Positions 1 through 6,740 of a stretch of 64,000 nucleotides of DNA are shown one piece after another. Location: contig NZ_JACHHK010000002.1 of the NCBI RefSeq assembly GCF_014202755.1, forward strand, positions 124,001 to 188,000. Direction: 5' to 3'. The stretch comes from Catenisphaera adipataccumulans. Its GTDB lineage: Bacteria > Bacillota_I > Bacilli_A > Erysipelotrichales > Erysipelotrichaceae. The translations under genes and the position numbers were made by a program. The notes below the pieces were generated by a model. That model saw only the letters and a list, made by a program, of their open reading frames with translations, ran no database searches and had not been told where the DNA came from. The number at the start of each line of letters is the position of its first letter. The stretch's first letter is position 1.

Positions 1-262
1 CATATCGATAGGTGATATAATTGTGGGCAACCGAATAGTATCCTTTTTCCATGATGCCGGTTTCCACCATATCCTGGATCTCTTCGACATTGGCACTGCG
101 CTTCAGATCTTTGCATTGAGCGGCAACCGATTCAGAAATCTCCTGAATGTCTTTTTCGCTCATCGGCGAGTGCGCCGTTGCTTTGTTTGCTTTGCGGATC
201 GCATTGGCAATCTTATCAATGTTGAAATTGACTTCTTCACCGCTTCGTTTGATTACGTTCAT
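1..262 (-). CDS. nrdD: Anaerobic ribonucleoside-triphosphate reductase, N-terminal part (partial)
   Basis: Only the first 87 codons are in the window; the gene runs off the left edge. The reading frame starts at the ATG at 262-260 (minus), 8 nt behind a GGAAGG ribosome site. The translated start MNVIKRSGEEVNFNIDKIA and the following helix rich in K, A and I, ending in an AHNYITYRY segment, is the ATP-cone domain that binds dATP/ATP and sets overall activity of ribonucleotide reductases. An ATP-cone at the extreme N-terminus fits class III NrdD (or class I NrdA/class II NrdJ); NrdR is excluded because it starts with a zinc ribbon. The choice of NrdD rests on resemblance and on the anaerobic lifestyle suggested by the window, so the class remains open. 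Confidence 0.7.
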   Translation of the reverse strand, partial: MNVIKRSGEEVNFNIDKIANAIRKANKATAHSPMSEKDIQEISESVAAQCKDLKRSANVEEIQDMVETGIMEKGYYSVAHNYITYRY

Positions 263-300
263 ATTGTACCTTCCTTCCTAAAAATAAAACGGTATTTTGA

Positions 301-368
301 AATTAGTTGAGGGTTCAACTAATTCAGCTTGCGTACTTTTAGTATACTGATAAAATTTTTTAAATCAA
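301..368 (-). promoter_or_regulatory. nrdD promoter with downstream perfect palindrome
   Basis: On the minus strand TTGATT (368-363) and TATACT (346-341) are 16 nt apart, a good sigma-A promoter. Between the predicted start of transcription (about 334) and the start codon lies a perfect 10-bp inverted repeat, AATTAGTTGA (301-310) and TCAACTAATT (315-324), with a 4-nt centre. Its place just downstream of the promoter suits a repressor operator or a 5' UTR hairpin. It does not match the NrdR-box consensus I know. Confidence 0.6.
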
Positions 369-431
369 CCCTTGAATTTCTATGCCAATTTGCTTTTGCT
401 TTATATAAAATGGAAAACGCAAAATATTTTT

Positions 432-1031
432 TTATTGGATCTCTGTACGGGCATAAATGACCCGCCCGATGATCTGCACCGGCAGTGTTTCAACTTCCTC
501 CGCTGTGAAAATTTTTGTCTCTACATCGGGATTGGCGGCCTCCAATAATAAAAATTTCTGTTTTTTGATGACTCGCTTGACGGAGACTTCTTCATGTCCG
601 ATCAAAACGACCGCGATCGTACCGCTGGGCACGTCGCTGCATGCTTCCACATACAATAAGTCACCATCATGGATCTTCGCATTGATCATCGAGTTGCCGG
701 TCACGCGTAAGAAGTAATCTCCTTTCTTGTAATCTTCTTCGCTGACCGACAAATAGCCTTCCAGATTTTCTTCGGCCAATAAACCATAGCCGGCCTTGAC
801 CACGCCCAATAATGGTTTTTCAAACGCAAACTCTGACATCCGCGTCAGTTCATCCAGATCCAGATGCATCAGGTCTGAGAGCTTTTCCAGCGTATCCGGT
901 GAAACTTTCTTGGTCTGACCGCTGCACCAGCGTGAAACCGTTGATTTGGTCACGCCGATCTGACGGGCGATGTCTTCATTGGTAATGTTGTTCTGTCTTT
1001 TGTACTCCTGCAGGATTTGTTGGATGTTCAT
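432..1031 (-). CDS. LexA/HdiR-like self-cleaving repressor (HTH-XRE + S24 peptidase)
   Basis: A 199-residue transcriptional repressor of the damage-response type. Residues 1-62 form an XRE-type helix-turn-helix (IARQIGVTKSTVSRWCSG); residues ~75-199 are an S24 peptidase fold. The catalytic pair is visible as Ser114 in GNSM and Lys152 in EVSVKRV, and the likely self-cleavage site is Ala80-Gly81 in VKAGYG. By family analogy, RecA filaments would trigger cleavage and release target genes. It is transcribed divergently from the Y-family polymerase at 1140, its most likely target. The ATG at 1031 was chosen because the helix-turn-helix starts right after it and the -10 box TATAAT (1043-1038) is exactly 6 nt upstream, which predicts a leaderless mRNA; a longer frame to 1301 would read back through the promoter and the polymerase gene. 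Confidence 0.88.
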   Translation of the reverse strand: MNIQQILQEYKRQNNITNEDIARQIGVTKSTVSRWCSGQTKKVSPDTLEKLSDLMHLDLDELTRMSEFAFEKPLLGVVKAGYGLLAEENLEGYLSVSEEDYKKGDYFLRVTGNSMINAKIHDGDLLYVEACSDVPSGTIAVVLIGHEEVSVKRVIKKQKFLLLEAANPDVETKIFTAEEVETLPVQIIGRVIYARTEIQ

Positions 1032-1139
1032 ACTTCTATTATACACAAAATATGGAACAAATACAGATGAAAATAAAAAAGTTGCATAAAAGTTGCATAA
1101 ATGGTTGAAAAAATGCATCGCTGTTTCTATAATGAAAGC
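1032..1139. promoter_or_regulatory. Divergent SOS-type promoters with tandem repeat operator
   Basis: Rightward promoter: TTGAAA 1105-1110, 17-nt spacer, TATAAT 1128-1133; the polymerase ATG starts 6 nt later at 1140. Leftward: TATAAT at 1043-1038 (minus), 6 nt before the repressor ATG, with no clear -35. Between them a direct repeat AAGTTGCATAAA occurs twice back to back (about 1079-1101), abutting the rightward -35, and is the best candidate operator. Neither gene has a ribosome site, so both transcripts are predicted to be leaderless. Confidence 0.7.
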
Positions 1140-2396
1140 ATGAAACGAGTCATAGTTCATTCGGATATCAATCATGCATATGCGCAGATCGAAGAGATGA
1201 AGAATCCAGCTTACCGGAAAGTACCGATGGCCGTAGGCGGCAGTGAAGAAAAGCGCAACGGCATCATCCTGGCCAAAAATGACCTGGCCAAGCGTTATCA
1301 CATTCAGACCGGCGAATCACTGCGGGAAGCCCGTGCGAAATGTCCGGATCTGCTGATCGTACATCCGCATTATGAAGAGTATATTTACTATACGGAGAAG
1401 ATCAAGGACATTTACCGGCAGTATACCGACCGGGTGGAATCATTTGGATTGGATGAAGCATGGATGGATCTGACCCATTCCCAACGCCTGTTTGGTGACG
1501 GGGTGCATCTGGCCAGCCGCATCCAGGAAGAGGTGTACCGCAAGACAGGCATGACCGTTTCCATGGGCGTTTCATTCAATAAAGTCTTTGCGAAACTGGG
1601 GTCGGATATGAAAAAGAAGAAAGGCTATATCCTGATCGACGAAGAAAACTTCCGGGATGTGGTCTGGCCGCGGCCGGTCGGTGATCTGTTGATGGTCGGT
1701 CATCGGACGGAGGCCAAGCTGCATCAGATGGGCATCCTGACCATCGGAGATCTGGCCCGGGCGGACGGCACGCTGCTGGTCCGCCGGTTCGGTAAGATCG
1801 GCGGGATGCTGTATCAGTTTGCCAATGGTTTGGATCACAGCGAAGTCAAGCCGGTGGGCTATCAGCGGGAGATCAAGTCGGTCGGCAACGGCAAGACCGT
1901 GGTGCGGGATATCGAAAACCGCGAGCAGCTGTATGAAGTGTTCCGGGTCATTGCGGAATCCGTGGCGGCCCGGCTGCGCGATATTCATTCGAAAGGATCG
2001 GTGGTCTCGGTGTACATGCGCGATACGGGGCTATGTTATATCGGCTTTCAGCAGCGGCTCAGCCAGCCGACCGATCTGGCCGATGAGATCCTGCATACGG
2101 CGATGTTTTTGGCCCGCAAGGATCCGCGCTTCGATGTACGCTACCGCAGCGTCGGGATCCGGGTCTCAGATCTGACCAAGCTTGCTTATGACCAGCCGGA
2201 TTTGTTCAGCGATCCCCGGCGGCGGGAAAAAGAACGTCGGGCCGAAGCGGTCATCGAAGAGATCCGCGGCCGTTATGGCTATCACAGCTGCGGCATGGCA
2301 TCGGTGCAGCTGGATTCGGATCTGACGGATTTTGATCCGAAAGGGACCCACACCATTCATCCGGTCGGATTCCTGGATGGGAGCATTTCATTATGA
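1140..2396 (+). CDS. Y-family translesion DNA polymerase (DinB/UvrX type)
   Basis: A 418-residue error-prone DNA polymerase. It starts MKRVIVHSDINHAYAQIEEM, with the first metal-binding Asp (Asp9) in HSD, and the second acidic motif is in FGLDEAWMD (around residue 105). The palm/finger domain is followed by a helix-hairpin-helix thumb (HRTEAKLHQMGILTIGDLA) and a little-finger domain, and a C-terminal extension ends in PVGFLDG. The C-terminal tail resembles UvrX/YqjW more than classical DinB, so no symbol is given. Its gene is divergent from the S24 repressor and overlaps the next small gene by 4 nt. ATG 1140 is preferred over upstream in-frame ATGs at 1101 and 1113 because these lie inside the promoter. 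Confidence 0.9.
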   Translation: MKRVIVHSDINHAYAQIEEMKNPAYRKVPMAVGGSEEKRNGIILAKNDLAKRYHIQTGESLREARAKCPDLLIVHPHYEEYIYYTEKIKDIYRQYTDRVESFGLDEAWMDLTHSQRLFGDGVHLASRIQEEVYRKTGMTVSMGVSFNKVFAKLGSDMKKKKGYILIDEENFRDVVWPRPVGDLLMVGHRTEAKLHQMGILTIGDLARADGTLLVRRFGKIGGMLYQFANGLDHSEVKPVGYQREIKSVGNGKTVVRDIENREQLYEVFRVIAESVAARLRDIHSKGSVVSVYMRDTGLCYIGFQQRLSQPTDLADEILHTAMFLARKDPRFDVRYRSVGIRVSDLTKLAYDQPDLFSDPRRREKERRAEAVIEEIRGRYGYHSCGMASVQLDSDLTDFDPKGTHTIHPVGFLDGSISL

Positions 2397-2641
2397 TGTA
2401 CAAATACTATATTGATGTGGTGACGCTGGTCGGCAAGGAGGGCCAGCTGCAGCCGCTGTTCGTGCGCTGGCAGGAAAAAACCTATAAGATCGATCAGGTG
2501 CTGGCCAAGCAGGAAAAGTTTTCGCCGGCCGGCGGCTGCGGCGTATGCTACAAATGCCGGTTCGGCAGTCAGATCCGCAACCTTTATTGGGAAAAAGACC
2601 GCTGGTTTCTGGAAAGTGAGGTCAAAGTATCCGATATTTGA
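2393..2641 (+). CDS. Small CxxCxxC protein coupled to the polymerase gene
   Basis: An 82-residue protein of unknown function. Its ATG overlaps the polymerase stop codon (ATGA, 2393-2396), so the two are translationally coupled and probably work together. The sequence is mostly beta-like (YYIDVVTLVGKEG, PLFVRWQEKTYKID) and has a compact cysteine group Cys49, Cys52, Cys55 (CGVCYKC), which could bind zinc or be a degenerate ribbon. The segment after it, RNLYWEKDRWFLE, is aromatic and charged. I do not recognise a named family; the position suggests an accessory factor for translesion synthesis, which is inference from context only. Confidence 0.75.
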   Translation: MMYKYYIDVVTLVGKEGQLQPLFVRWQEKTYKIDQVLAKQEKFSPAGGCGVCYKCRFGSQIRNLYWEKDRWFLESEVKVSDI

Positions 2642-2834
2642 CATAATTCAGGCCGAATCTCACATATTTTCACATGGAAATATGATAAAAGTTTGAATAC
2701 TTTCTTATAGATTATAGATGAACCTAGAACAGGTTCAGACAATTTCTCTCTCCCAAGCATATGAATAAAACAAAAGGCAGTGCTTACCCCACTGCCTTTT
2801 GTGTTCTGAACGAATGTGTTAGAATAAGGATACC
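2642..2834 (+). other. Intergenic stretch with short inverted repeats and terminator
   Basis: No coding potential seen. It contains CATATTT/AAATATG (around 2663-2684), GAACC/GGTTC (around 2719-2735), and a strong terminator: AAAAGGCAGT 2772-2781, 9-nt loop, ACTGCCTTTT 2791-2800. The terminator is 130 nt beyond the preceding stop codon, so either the polymerase transcript has a long 3' UTR or a small RNA is made here. Confidence 0.5.
2772..2803 (+). terminator. Rho-independent terminator
   Basis: A perfect 10-bp stem (AAAAGGCAGT/ACTGCCTTTT) with a 9-nt loop and a T-rich 3' arm. It separates the polymerase operon from ispD. Confidence 0.85.
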
Positions 2835-3479
2835 ATGGAATATAGTGTGATATTGTTGGCGGCCGGACGCGGCGAACGGACGCATCTCGAATATAACAAG
2901 GTTTTTTATACCTTGAACAACGGCAAGACCGTTTTAGATACCGGATTGGATGTTTTTCTAAATGATCCGGACTGCCGCCAGGTGGTGCTGGTTTGTTCAG
3001 CTTATGACTGGAAAGCCATCACCAAGAAATACAGTAAAAATGAACGGATCGTTCTATGCCAAGGCGGTGCGACCCGCCAGGAAAGCGTAGACAAGGGCCT
3101 GCAGAAAGTGACGTATCCATATGTGTTCATTCACGATGCGGCCCGCCCATATATTCAGTTTAAAGAGATCAAAGCGCTGAAGCAGACCTTGGAAACCGAG
3201 GATGCTTGTCTGCTTATGGTGCCGAGCGCCGATACGATCAAGATCGTGGAAGACGGTTATGTCAAGACCACGCCGATTCGTTCGTCGTGTTATTGTGCGC
3301 AGACACCGCAATGTTTTAAGACCGAATTGATCAAACGCTGTTCGGCGCAGGCGCAGCAGGACGGGTTTTCGGCAACCGATGATGCCCAAGTCGTCGAACA
3401 GTACAGTGATGTGCCGATCAAAGTGGTGATCGGCGATATCACGAATCTGAAGATCACATTGCCGATCGATCTGGTTTAG
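2835..3479 (+). CDS. ispD: 2-C-methyl-D-erythritol 4-phosphate cytidylyltransferase
   Basis: A 214-residue IspD that would transfer CMP from CTP to methylerythritol phosphate in the non-mevalonate isoprenoid pathway. The nucleotide-binding start LLAAGRGERTHLEYNKVF, the GGATRQESV segment, the HDAARP signature (about residues 98-103) and the TDDAQVVEQY motif near the C-terminus are all in family order, and the length is slightly below the usual 225-235. The related TarI (CTP:ribitol-5-phosphate cytidylyltransferase) cannot be fully excluded because the families are close. The start codon has a weak AAGGA site 4 nt upstream. The next gene's AGGAGG overlaps this stop codon. Confidence 0.85.
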   Translation: MEYSVILLAAGRGERTHLEYNKVFYTLNNGKTVLDTGLDVFLNDPDCRQVVLVCSAYDWKAITKKYSKNERIVLCQGGATRQESVDKGLQKVTYPYVFIHDAARPYIQFKEIKALKQTLETEDACLLMVPSADTIKIVEDGYVKTTPIRSSCYCAQTPQCFKTELIKRCSAQAQQDGFSATDDAQVVEQYSDVPIKVVIGDITNLKITLPIDLV

Positions 3480-3489
3480 GAGGGCGCTT

Positions 3490-3930
3490 ATGAACTATAC
3501 GGTGTTGGTGCGGATCGATGAACAGGATCCATTTGATTTATCCGCCTTTGATGAAGATGAACGCTGTGTGCAGATCGTTGCGGTCGGTACGGATGAACAA
3601 ATTGTCCGACGGGCAGCCCATCCGCGCGGTAAAACGGTGTACGTGGTGGCTAAAGGGAATGCTCATGAGAATCTGCTGAACGGCCTGAAGGCGGTCACGC
3701 AGGAAAATACCATTGTCTGCCGCAACAGGCAGACAGATCGTGCCTCGATCGACCGTCTGCTGGAGGCGCTGAGCCAGTATCCGGCCATTGACGGCGGGGC
3801 ATGCCGGGCATTTGATACACGGCTGTTGATGTTCTGTCTGCAAAGCGCAATGGAGAAACACGAAAAATTTGAAAATTACGGGGATGTCGTTGCCTTGTAC
3901 GACACACCGATGCAGCCGATTTCCGGATAG
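3490..3930 (+). CDS. Degenerate IspD-like protein, probably non-catalytic
   Basis: A 146-residue protein without a named family. Read beside its neighbour ispD it looks like a shortened, decayed copy: VQIVAVGTDEQI, then GNAHENLLNGLKAV (compare GGATRQESVDKGLQKV), then DTRLLMFCLQSAMEKHEKF (compare KTELIKRCSAQAQQDGF) and NYGDVVALYDTP (compare TDDAQVVEQYSDVP). The N-terminal AAGxG nucleotide loop and the HDAARP motif are missing, so cytidylyltransferase activity is not expected. It starts 10 nt after the ispD stop with an AGGAGG that overlaps that stop (3478-3483), so the two are co-translated. A role as a partner of IspD is possible but not shown. Confidence 0.7.
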   Translation: MNYTVLVRIDEQDPFDLSAFDEDERCVQIVAVGTDEQIVRRAAHPRGKTVYVVAKGNAHENLLNGLKAVTQENTIVCRNRQTDRASIDRLLEALSQYPAIDGGACRAFDTRLLMFCLQSAMEKHEKFENYGDVVALYDTPMQPISG

Positions 3931-3949
3931 CTGGATTTCGGCTTTTTTT
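3914..3949 (+). terminator. Rho-independent terminator
   Basis: AGCCGA (3914-3919) pairs with TCGGCT (3938-3943) with further inner pairing and a run of seven T. The 5' arm lies inside the end of the preceding gene. Confidence 0.7.
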
Positions 3950-3965
3950 CATATCCGCAATGGAG

Positions 3966-3977
3966 TAAAATGGAACT
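3966..3977 (+). promoter_or_regulatory. -10 box 6 nt before the ATPase start codon
   Basis: TAAAAT (3966-3971) is followed by 6 nt and ATG. This is the leaderless layout seen elsewhere in the window. A GGAG at 3962-3965 lies 12 nt before the ATG and could instead act as a distant ribosome site, so this case is less clear than the others. Confidence 0.45.
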
Positions 3978-6305
3978 ATGGATTTAAAGGTAAAGAAATA
4001 TACAAATATCAAGACCGGTTTGAAAAAAGCCGACGTGGCCAAGAATAAAACCAACGAGGTCGAAACCAAGAACAGCCGGTCCTATAAACAGATCGTGCAC
4101 GACAACGTATTCACGCTGTTCAACTTGATCAACCTGATCCTAGGCCTGATGGTCTTTGTGACCGGCTCCTATCGGAACATGCTTTTCGTGCTGCTGGTGC
4201 TGATCAATATGATCATCGGTATCATTCAGGAAATCCGTTCCAAGAATGTGCTGGATGAACTGGCTTTATTGAATGTAAAGAAGGCCAAAGTATTACGTGA
4301 TTCACGTATTGAAGAAATTCCGGCCGAGGAAATCGTGGAAAACGATGTGCTTATCGTTGAACCAGGCGATCAGATGAGCGTCGATGCGGTGGTGCTGGAC
4401 GGCCATGTAGAATGCAACGAATCCATCTTGACCGGTGAATCCGATGCGATTGAAAAAACATTCGGCGATACGCTGATGTCGGGCAGTTTCATCGTTTCCG
4501 GCAAGGCCAAGGCTCAAGCGGTCCGGGTCGGCGATGATACGTATTCGTATTCGATCATGAACCAAGCCAAGCGGGAAAAACGTTATCCGAGCGAACTGCG
4601 TGACAGCATTCAGACCATCATCCGGTTCAGTACGATCATTTTGATCCCGTCCGGTCTGGTGCTTTTATATAAAGAATTGTTCATCGAGCATTTATTGTGG
4701 CAGGAAGCGTTCCTGTCAACGGTCGCTGCCGTGATCGGTATGATCCCGGAAGGCTTGGTACTGCTGACCAGTACGGCATTGGCCATCGGCTCGATCAAGC
4801 TGGCACAGAAAAAGGTACTGATCCAGGAATTGTACTGCATTGAAACACTGGCCCGGGTCGATACATTGTGTCTGGATAAAACCGGTACGATCACCGAAGG
4901 AAAAATGAAAGTGATGCATATCGAATGTCTCGATGATATTACGGAATCCGAGGTCAAGGATATTCTGGCTGAGGTCTATACCGCGCTTGATGACAACAAT
5001 GCGACGGCGCAGGCGATCCGTGAATTTGCGGGCCAACGCGAAGCCGCTGTATCTCATACGATCCCATTTTCCAGTGACCGCAAAGCCAGCGGCGTTGAAT
5101 TCGCGGACGGCAATTGTTTCATTACCGGTGCGTATTCCTTTGTGCAGCAGAACACGGATCCGCAGATCCAGGCAAAGATCGACAGCTATGCGGAACAAGG
5201 GATGCGCGTGATCGTGCTGGCTCATGCTTCGCATCTTTCCGATACGTTAAAAGGAAACCACCGTATTTTAGCGCTGATTTGTATCCAGGACGTACTGCGG
5301 GAAGACATCAAAGAAACGCTGGACTATTTTGAAGACCAAGGTGTCGATATCAAGATCATTTCCGGTGATGATCCGCTGACTGTTACCGCGCTGGCAAAAA
5401 AAGCCGGCGTGCGGGGCCGTCCGGTGGATATGAGCAAGGTCAAGGACATCCCCAAGGCCGTGGAGCGTTATTCGATCTTCGGCCGGGTGACGCCGGAACA
5501 GAAAAAAGAAATGGTGCTGGCATTAAAAGAACAAGGACATACCGTAGCGATGACCGGAGATGGTGTCAACGATGTCATGGCACTGAAGGAAGCAGACTGC
5601 TCGATCGCGATGGGAACCGGTTCGCAGGCAGCCAAGGCCATTTCATCCGTCGTGCTGCTGAACGATCAATTTGATGCCCTGCCTTCGGTCTTACGCGAAG
5701 GCCGCATCGTCATCAACAACATTCAGCGTTCGGCTTCTTTGTTTCTGGTCAAAACGTTGTTCTCTCTGGGCCTGACCTTGATCACGATCTTCTGGCTGTC
5801 AGCTTATCCGTTCAAACCGATCCAGCTGTCGTTGGTTTCCGGTCTGGGCACCGGTATTCCGGGCTTCGTGCTGGCACTGGAGCCAAACGAAGAACGAGTT
5901 CACGGACACTTCCTGCGTCATGTCTTCGGCCGCGCCATTCCAGGGGCAGCCAGCGTGATCCTGTCCGTCGTGATTTGTTATCAGTTTAAAGGCCTGCTGG
6001 GCATGAGCTCGGCACAGCTTTCGACGATCTGCACGATCGTGGCCACATGGAATTCACTGTGCGTTCTGTATACGGTCTGCGAACCAATGACGCGGATCCG
6101 GAACTGGCTGATGACAGCGATGCTGCTGGCGTCGATCATCGGCATGCTCGGCTTCCACGACTTGTTGTATTTGACCGGACTGAGCGTTTGGCAGACGGTC
6201 TATCTGGTCTGCAACATGGCATTGATCCCGGATTTCCTGATCATTGTCAAACATGTTGTGGATAAGACAATTTTAAGAGATGAGGCGCAATATGTATCTG
6301 TATAA
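3978..6305 (+). CDS. Cation-transporting P-type ATPase (CtpE/Exp7-like)
   Basis: A 775-residue integral membrane ATP-driven cation pump. In order: two N-terminal membrane helices (NVFTLFNLINLILGLMVF and the next), the actuator domain with TGES (NESILTGESD), a second helix pair, the phosphorylation motif DKTGT with Asp300, a short nucleotide-binding domain, the hinge motif GDGVND, and a C-terminal bundle of about six helices. The short nucleotide domain and lack of heavy-metal domains or CPC motif argue against a copper or cadmium pump; the arrangement is like the CtpE/Exp7 group linked to calcium or other divalent cations. The ion cannot be read from the sequence. It shares 14 nt with the next small gene. 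Confidence 0.85.
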   Translation: MDLKVKKYTNIKTGLKKADVAKNKTNEVETKNSRSYKQIVHDNVFTLFNLINLILGLMVFVTGSYRNMLFVLLVLINMIIGIIQEIRSKNVLDELALLNVKKAKVLRDSRIEEIPAEEIVENDVLIVEPGDQMSVDAVVLDGHVECNESILTGESDAIEKTFGDTLMSGSFIVSGKAKAQAVRVGDDTYSYSIMNQAKREKRYPSELRDSIQTIIRFSTIILIPSGLVLLYKELFIEHLLWQEAFLSTVAAVIGMIPEGLVLLTSTALAIGSIKLAQKKVLIQELYCIETLARVDTLCLDKTGTITEGKMKVMHIECLDDITESEVKDILAEVYTALDDNNATAQAIREFAGQREAAVSHTIPFSSDRKASGVEFADGNCFITGAYSFVQQNTDPQIQAKIDSYAEQGMRVIVLAHASHLSDTLKGNHRILALICIQDVLREDIKETLDYFEDQGVDIKIISGDDPLTVTALAKKAGVRGRPVDMSKVKDIPKAVERYSIFGRVTPEQKKEMVLALKEQGHTVAMTGDGVNDVMALKEADCSIAMGTGSQAAKAISSVVLLNDQFDALPSVLREGRIVINNIQRSASLFLVKTLFSLGLTLITIFWLSAYPFKPIQLSLVSGLGTGIPGFVLALEPNEERVHGHFLRHVFGRAIPGAASVILSVVICYQFKGLLGMSSAQLSTICTIVATWNSLCVLYTVCEPMTRIRNWLMTAMLLASIIGMLGFHDLLYLTGLSVWQTVYLVCNMALIPDFLIIVKHVVDKTILRDEAQYVSV

Positions 6306-6540
6306 TGTGCAGAAACTGGACCATCGCCAGATCTATGCGGATTTTTTTGAAGAAACGACCAAAGAGCGAGGCTCGATCCGCATGGAACTGGGAGCGAATA
6401 AAGTCATGGAACTCACGTGCAATACCGTGCGGGGCCGCTTTTCGGATAAATTCGATGCCGTCATGATCCAGCTGATCAAGATCGGCACGTCATCGGATTA
6501 TAAGAAAAATAAATTCAAAGAGAAATACATCGTGCGTTAA
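6292..6540 (+). CDS. Small protein of unknown function downstream of the ATPase
   Basis: An 82-residue soluble protein with no family I recognise. The chosen start MYLYNVQKLD has a GAGG ribosome site 7 nt upstream; an alternative in-frame start at 6280 lacks one. The gene begins inside the last codons of the P-type ATPase (14-nt overlap), which implies coupled translation and possibly a link to ion transport. The C-terminus is lysine-rich (YKKNKFKEKYIVR). A terminator follows at once, making the ATPase and this gene a two-gene unit. Confidence 0.65.
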   Translation: MYLYNVQKLDHRQIYADFFEETTKERGSIRMELGANKVMELTCNTVRGRFSDKFDAVMIQLIKIGTSSDYKKNKFKEKYIVR

Positions 6541-6563
6541 GGCTTCAAATGAAGCCTTTTTGT
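6541..6563 (+). terminator. Rho-independent terminator
   Basis: GGCTTC-aaat-GAAGCC followed by T5-G-T3, directly after the stop codon at 6540. Confidence 0.85.
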
Positions 6564-6680
6564 TTGGGAATAGAAAGAAGATCATATGATTTTTAACAAT
6601 CAAATAGGAATGAAAAATATTAATTAATATACAATATTTTAATAAAAATATTGATTCTAAATTCGAGTTCAATGAAATGA

Positions 6681-6740
6681 TTCATAAACGTTATAATAAG
6701 TGATATAATTCTGAATGGTAGAGAGGGAGGGGGTGAAACA
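6681..6740 (+). promoter_or_regulatory. Extended -10 promoter and ribosome site of surface protein A1
   Basis: TTCATA (6681-6686), 17-nt spacer and TGA-TATAAT (6701-6709) form an extended -10 promoter. GAGAGGGAGGGGGTG precedes the GTG start at 6741. The upstream 100 bp are AT-rich with small inverted repeats (CAATATTTT/AAAATATTG) and no gene. Confidence 0.7.

Noticed and set aside
432-1301. Longer form of the S24 repressor (start at 1301)
   Set aside because: The extra residues would be read from the promoter region and the 5' end of the polymerase gene; the helix-turn-helix starts right after ATG 1031.
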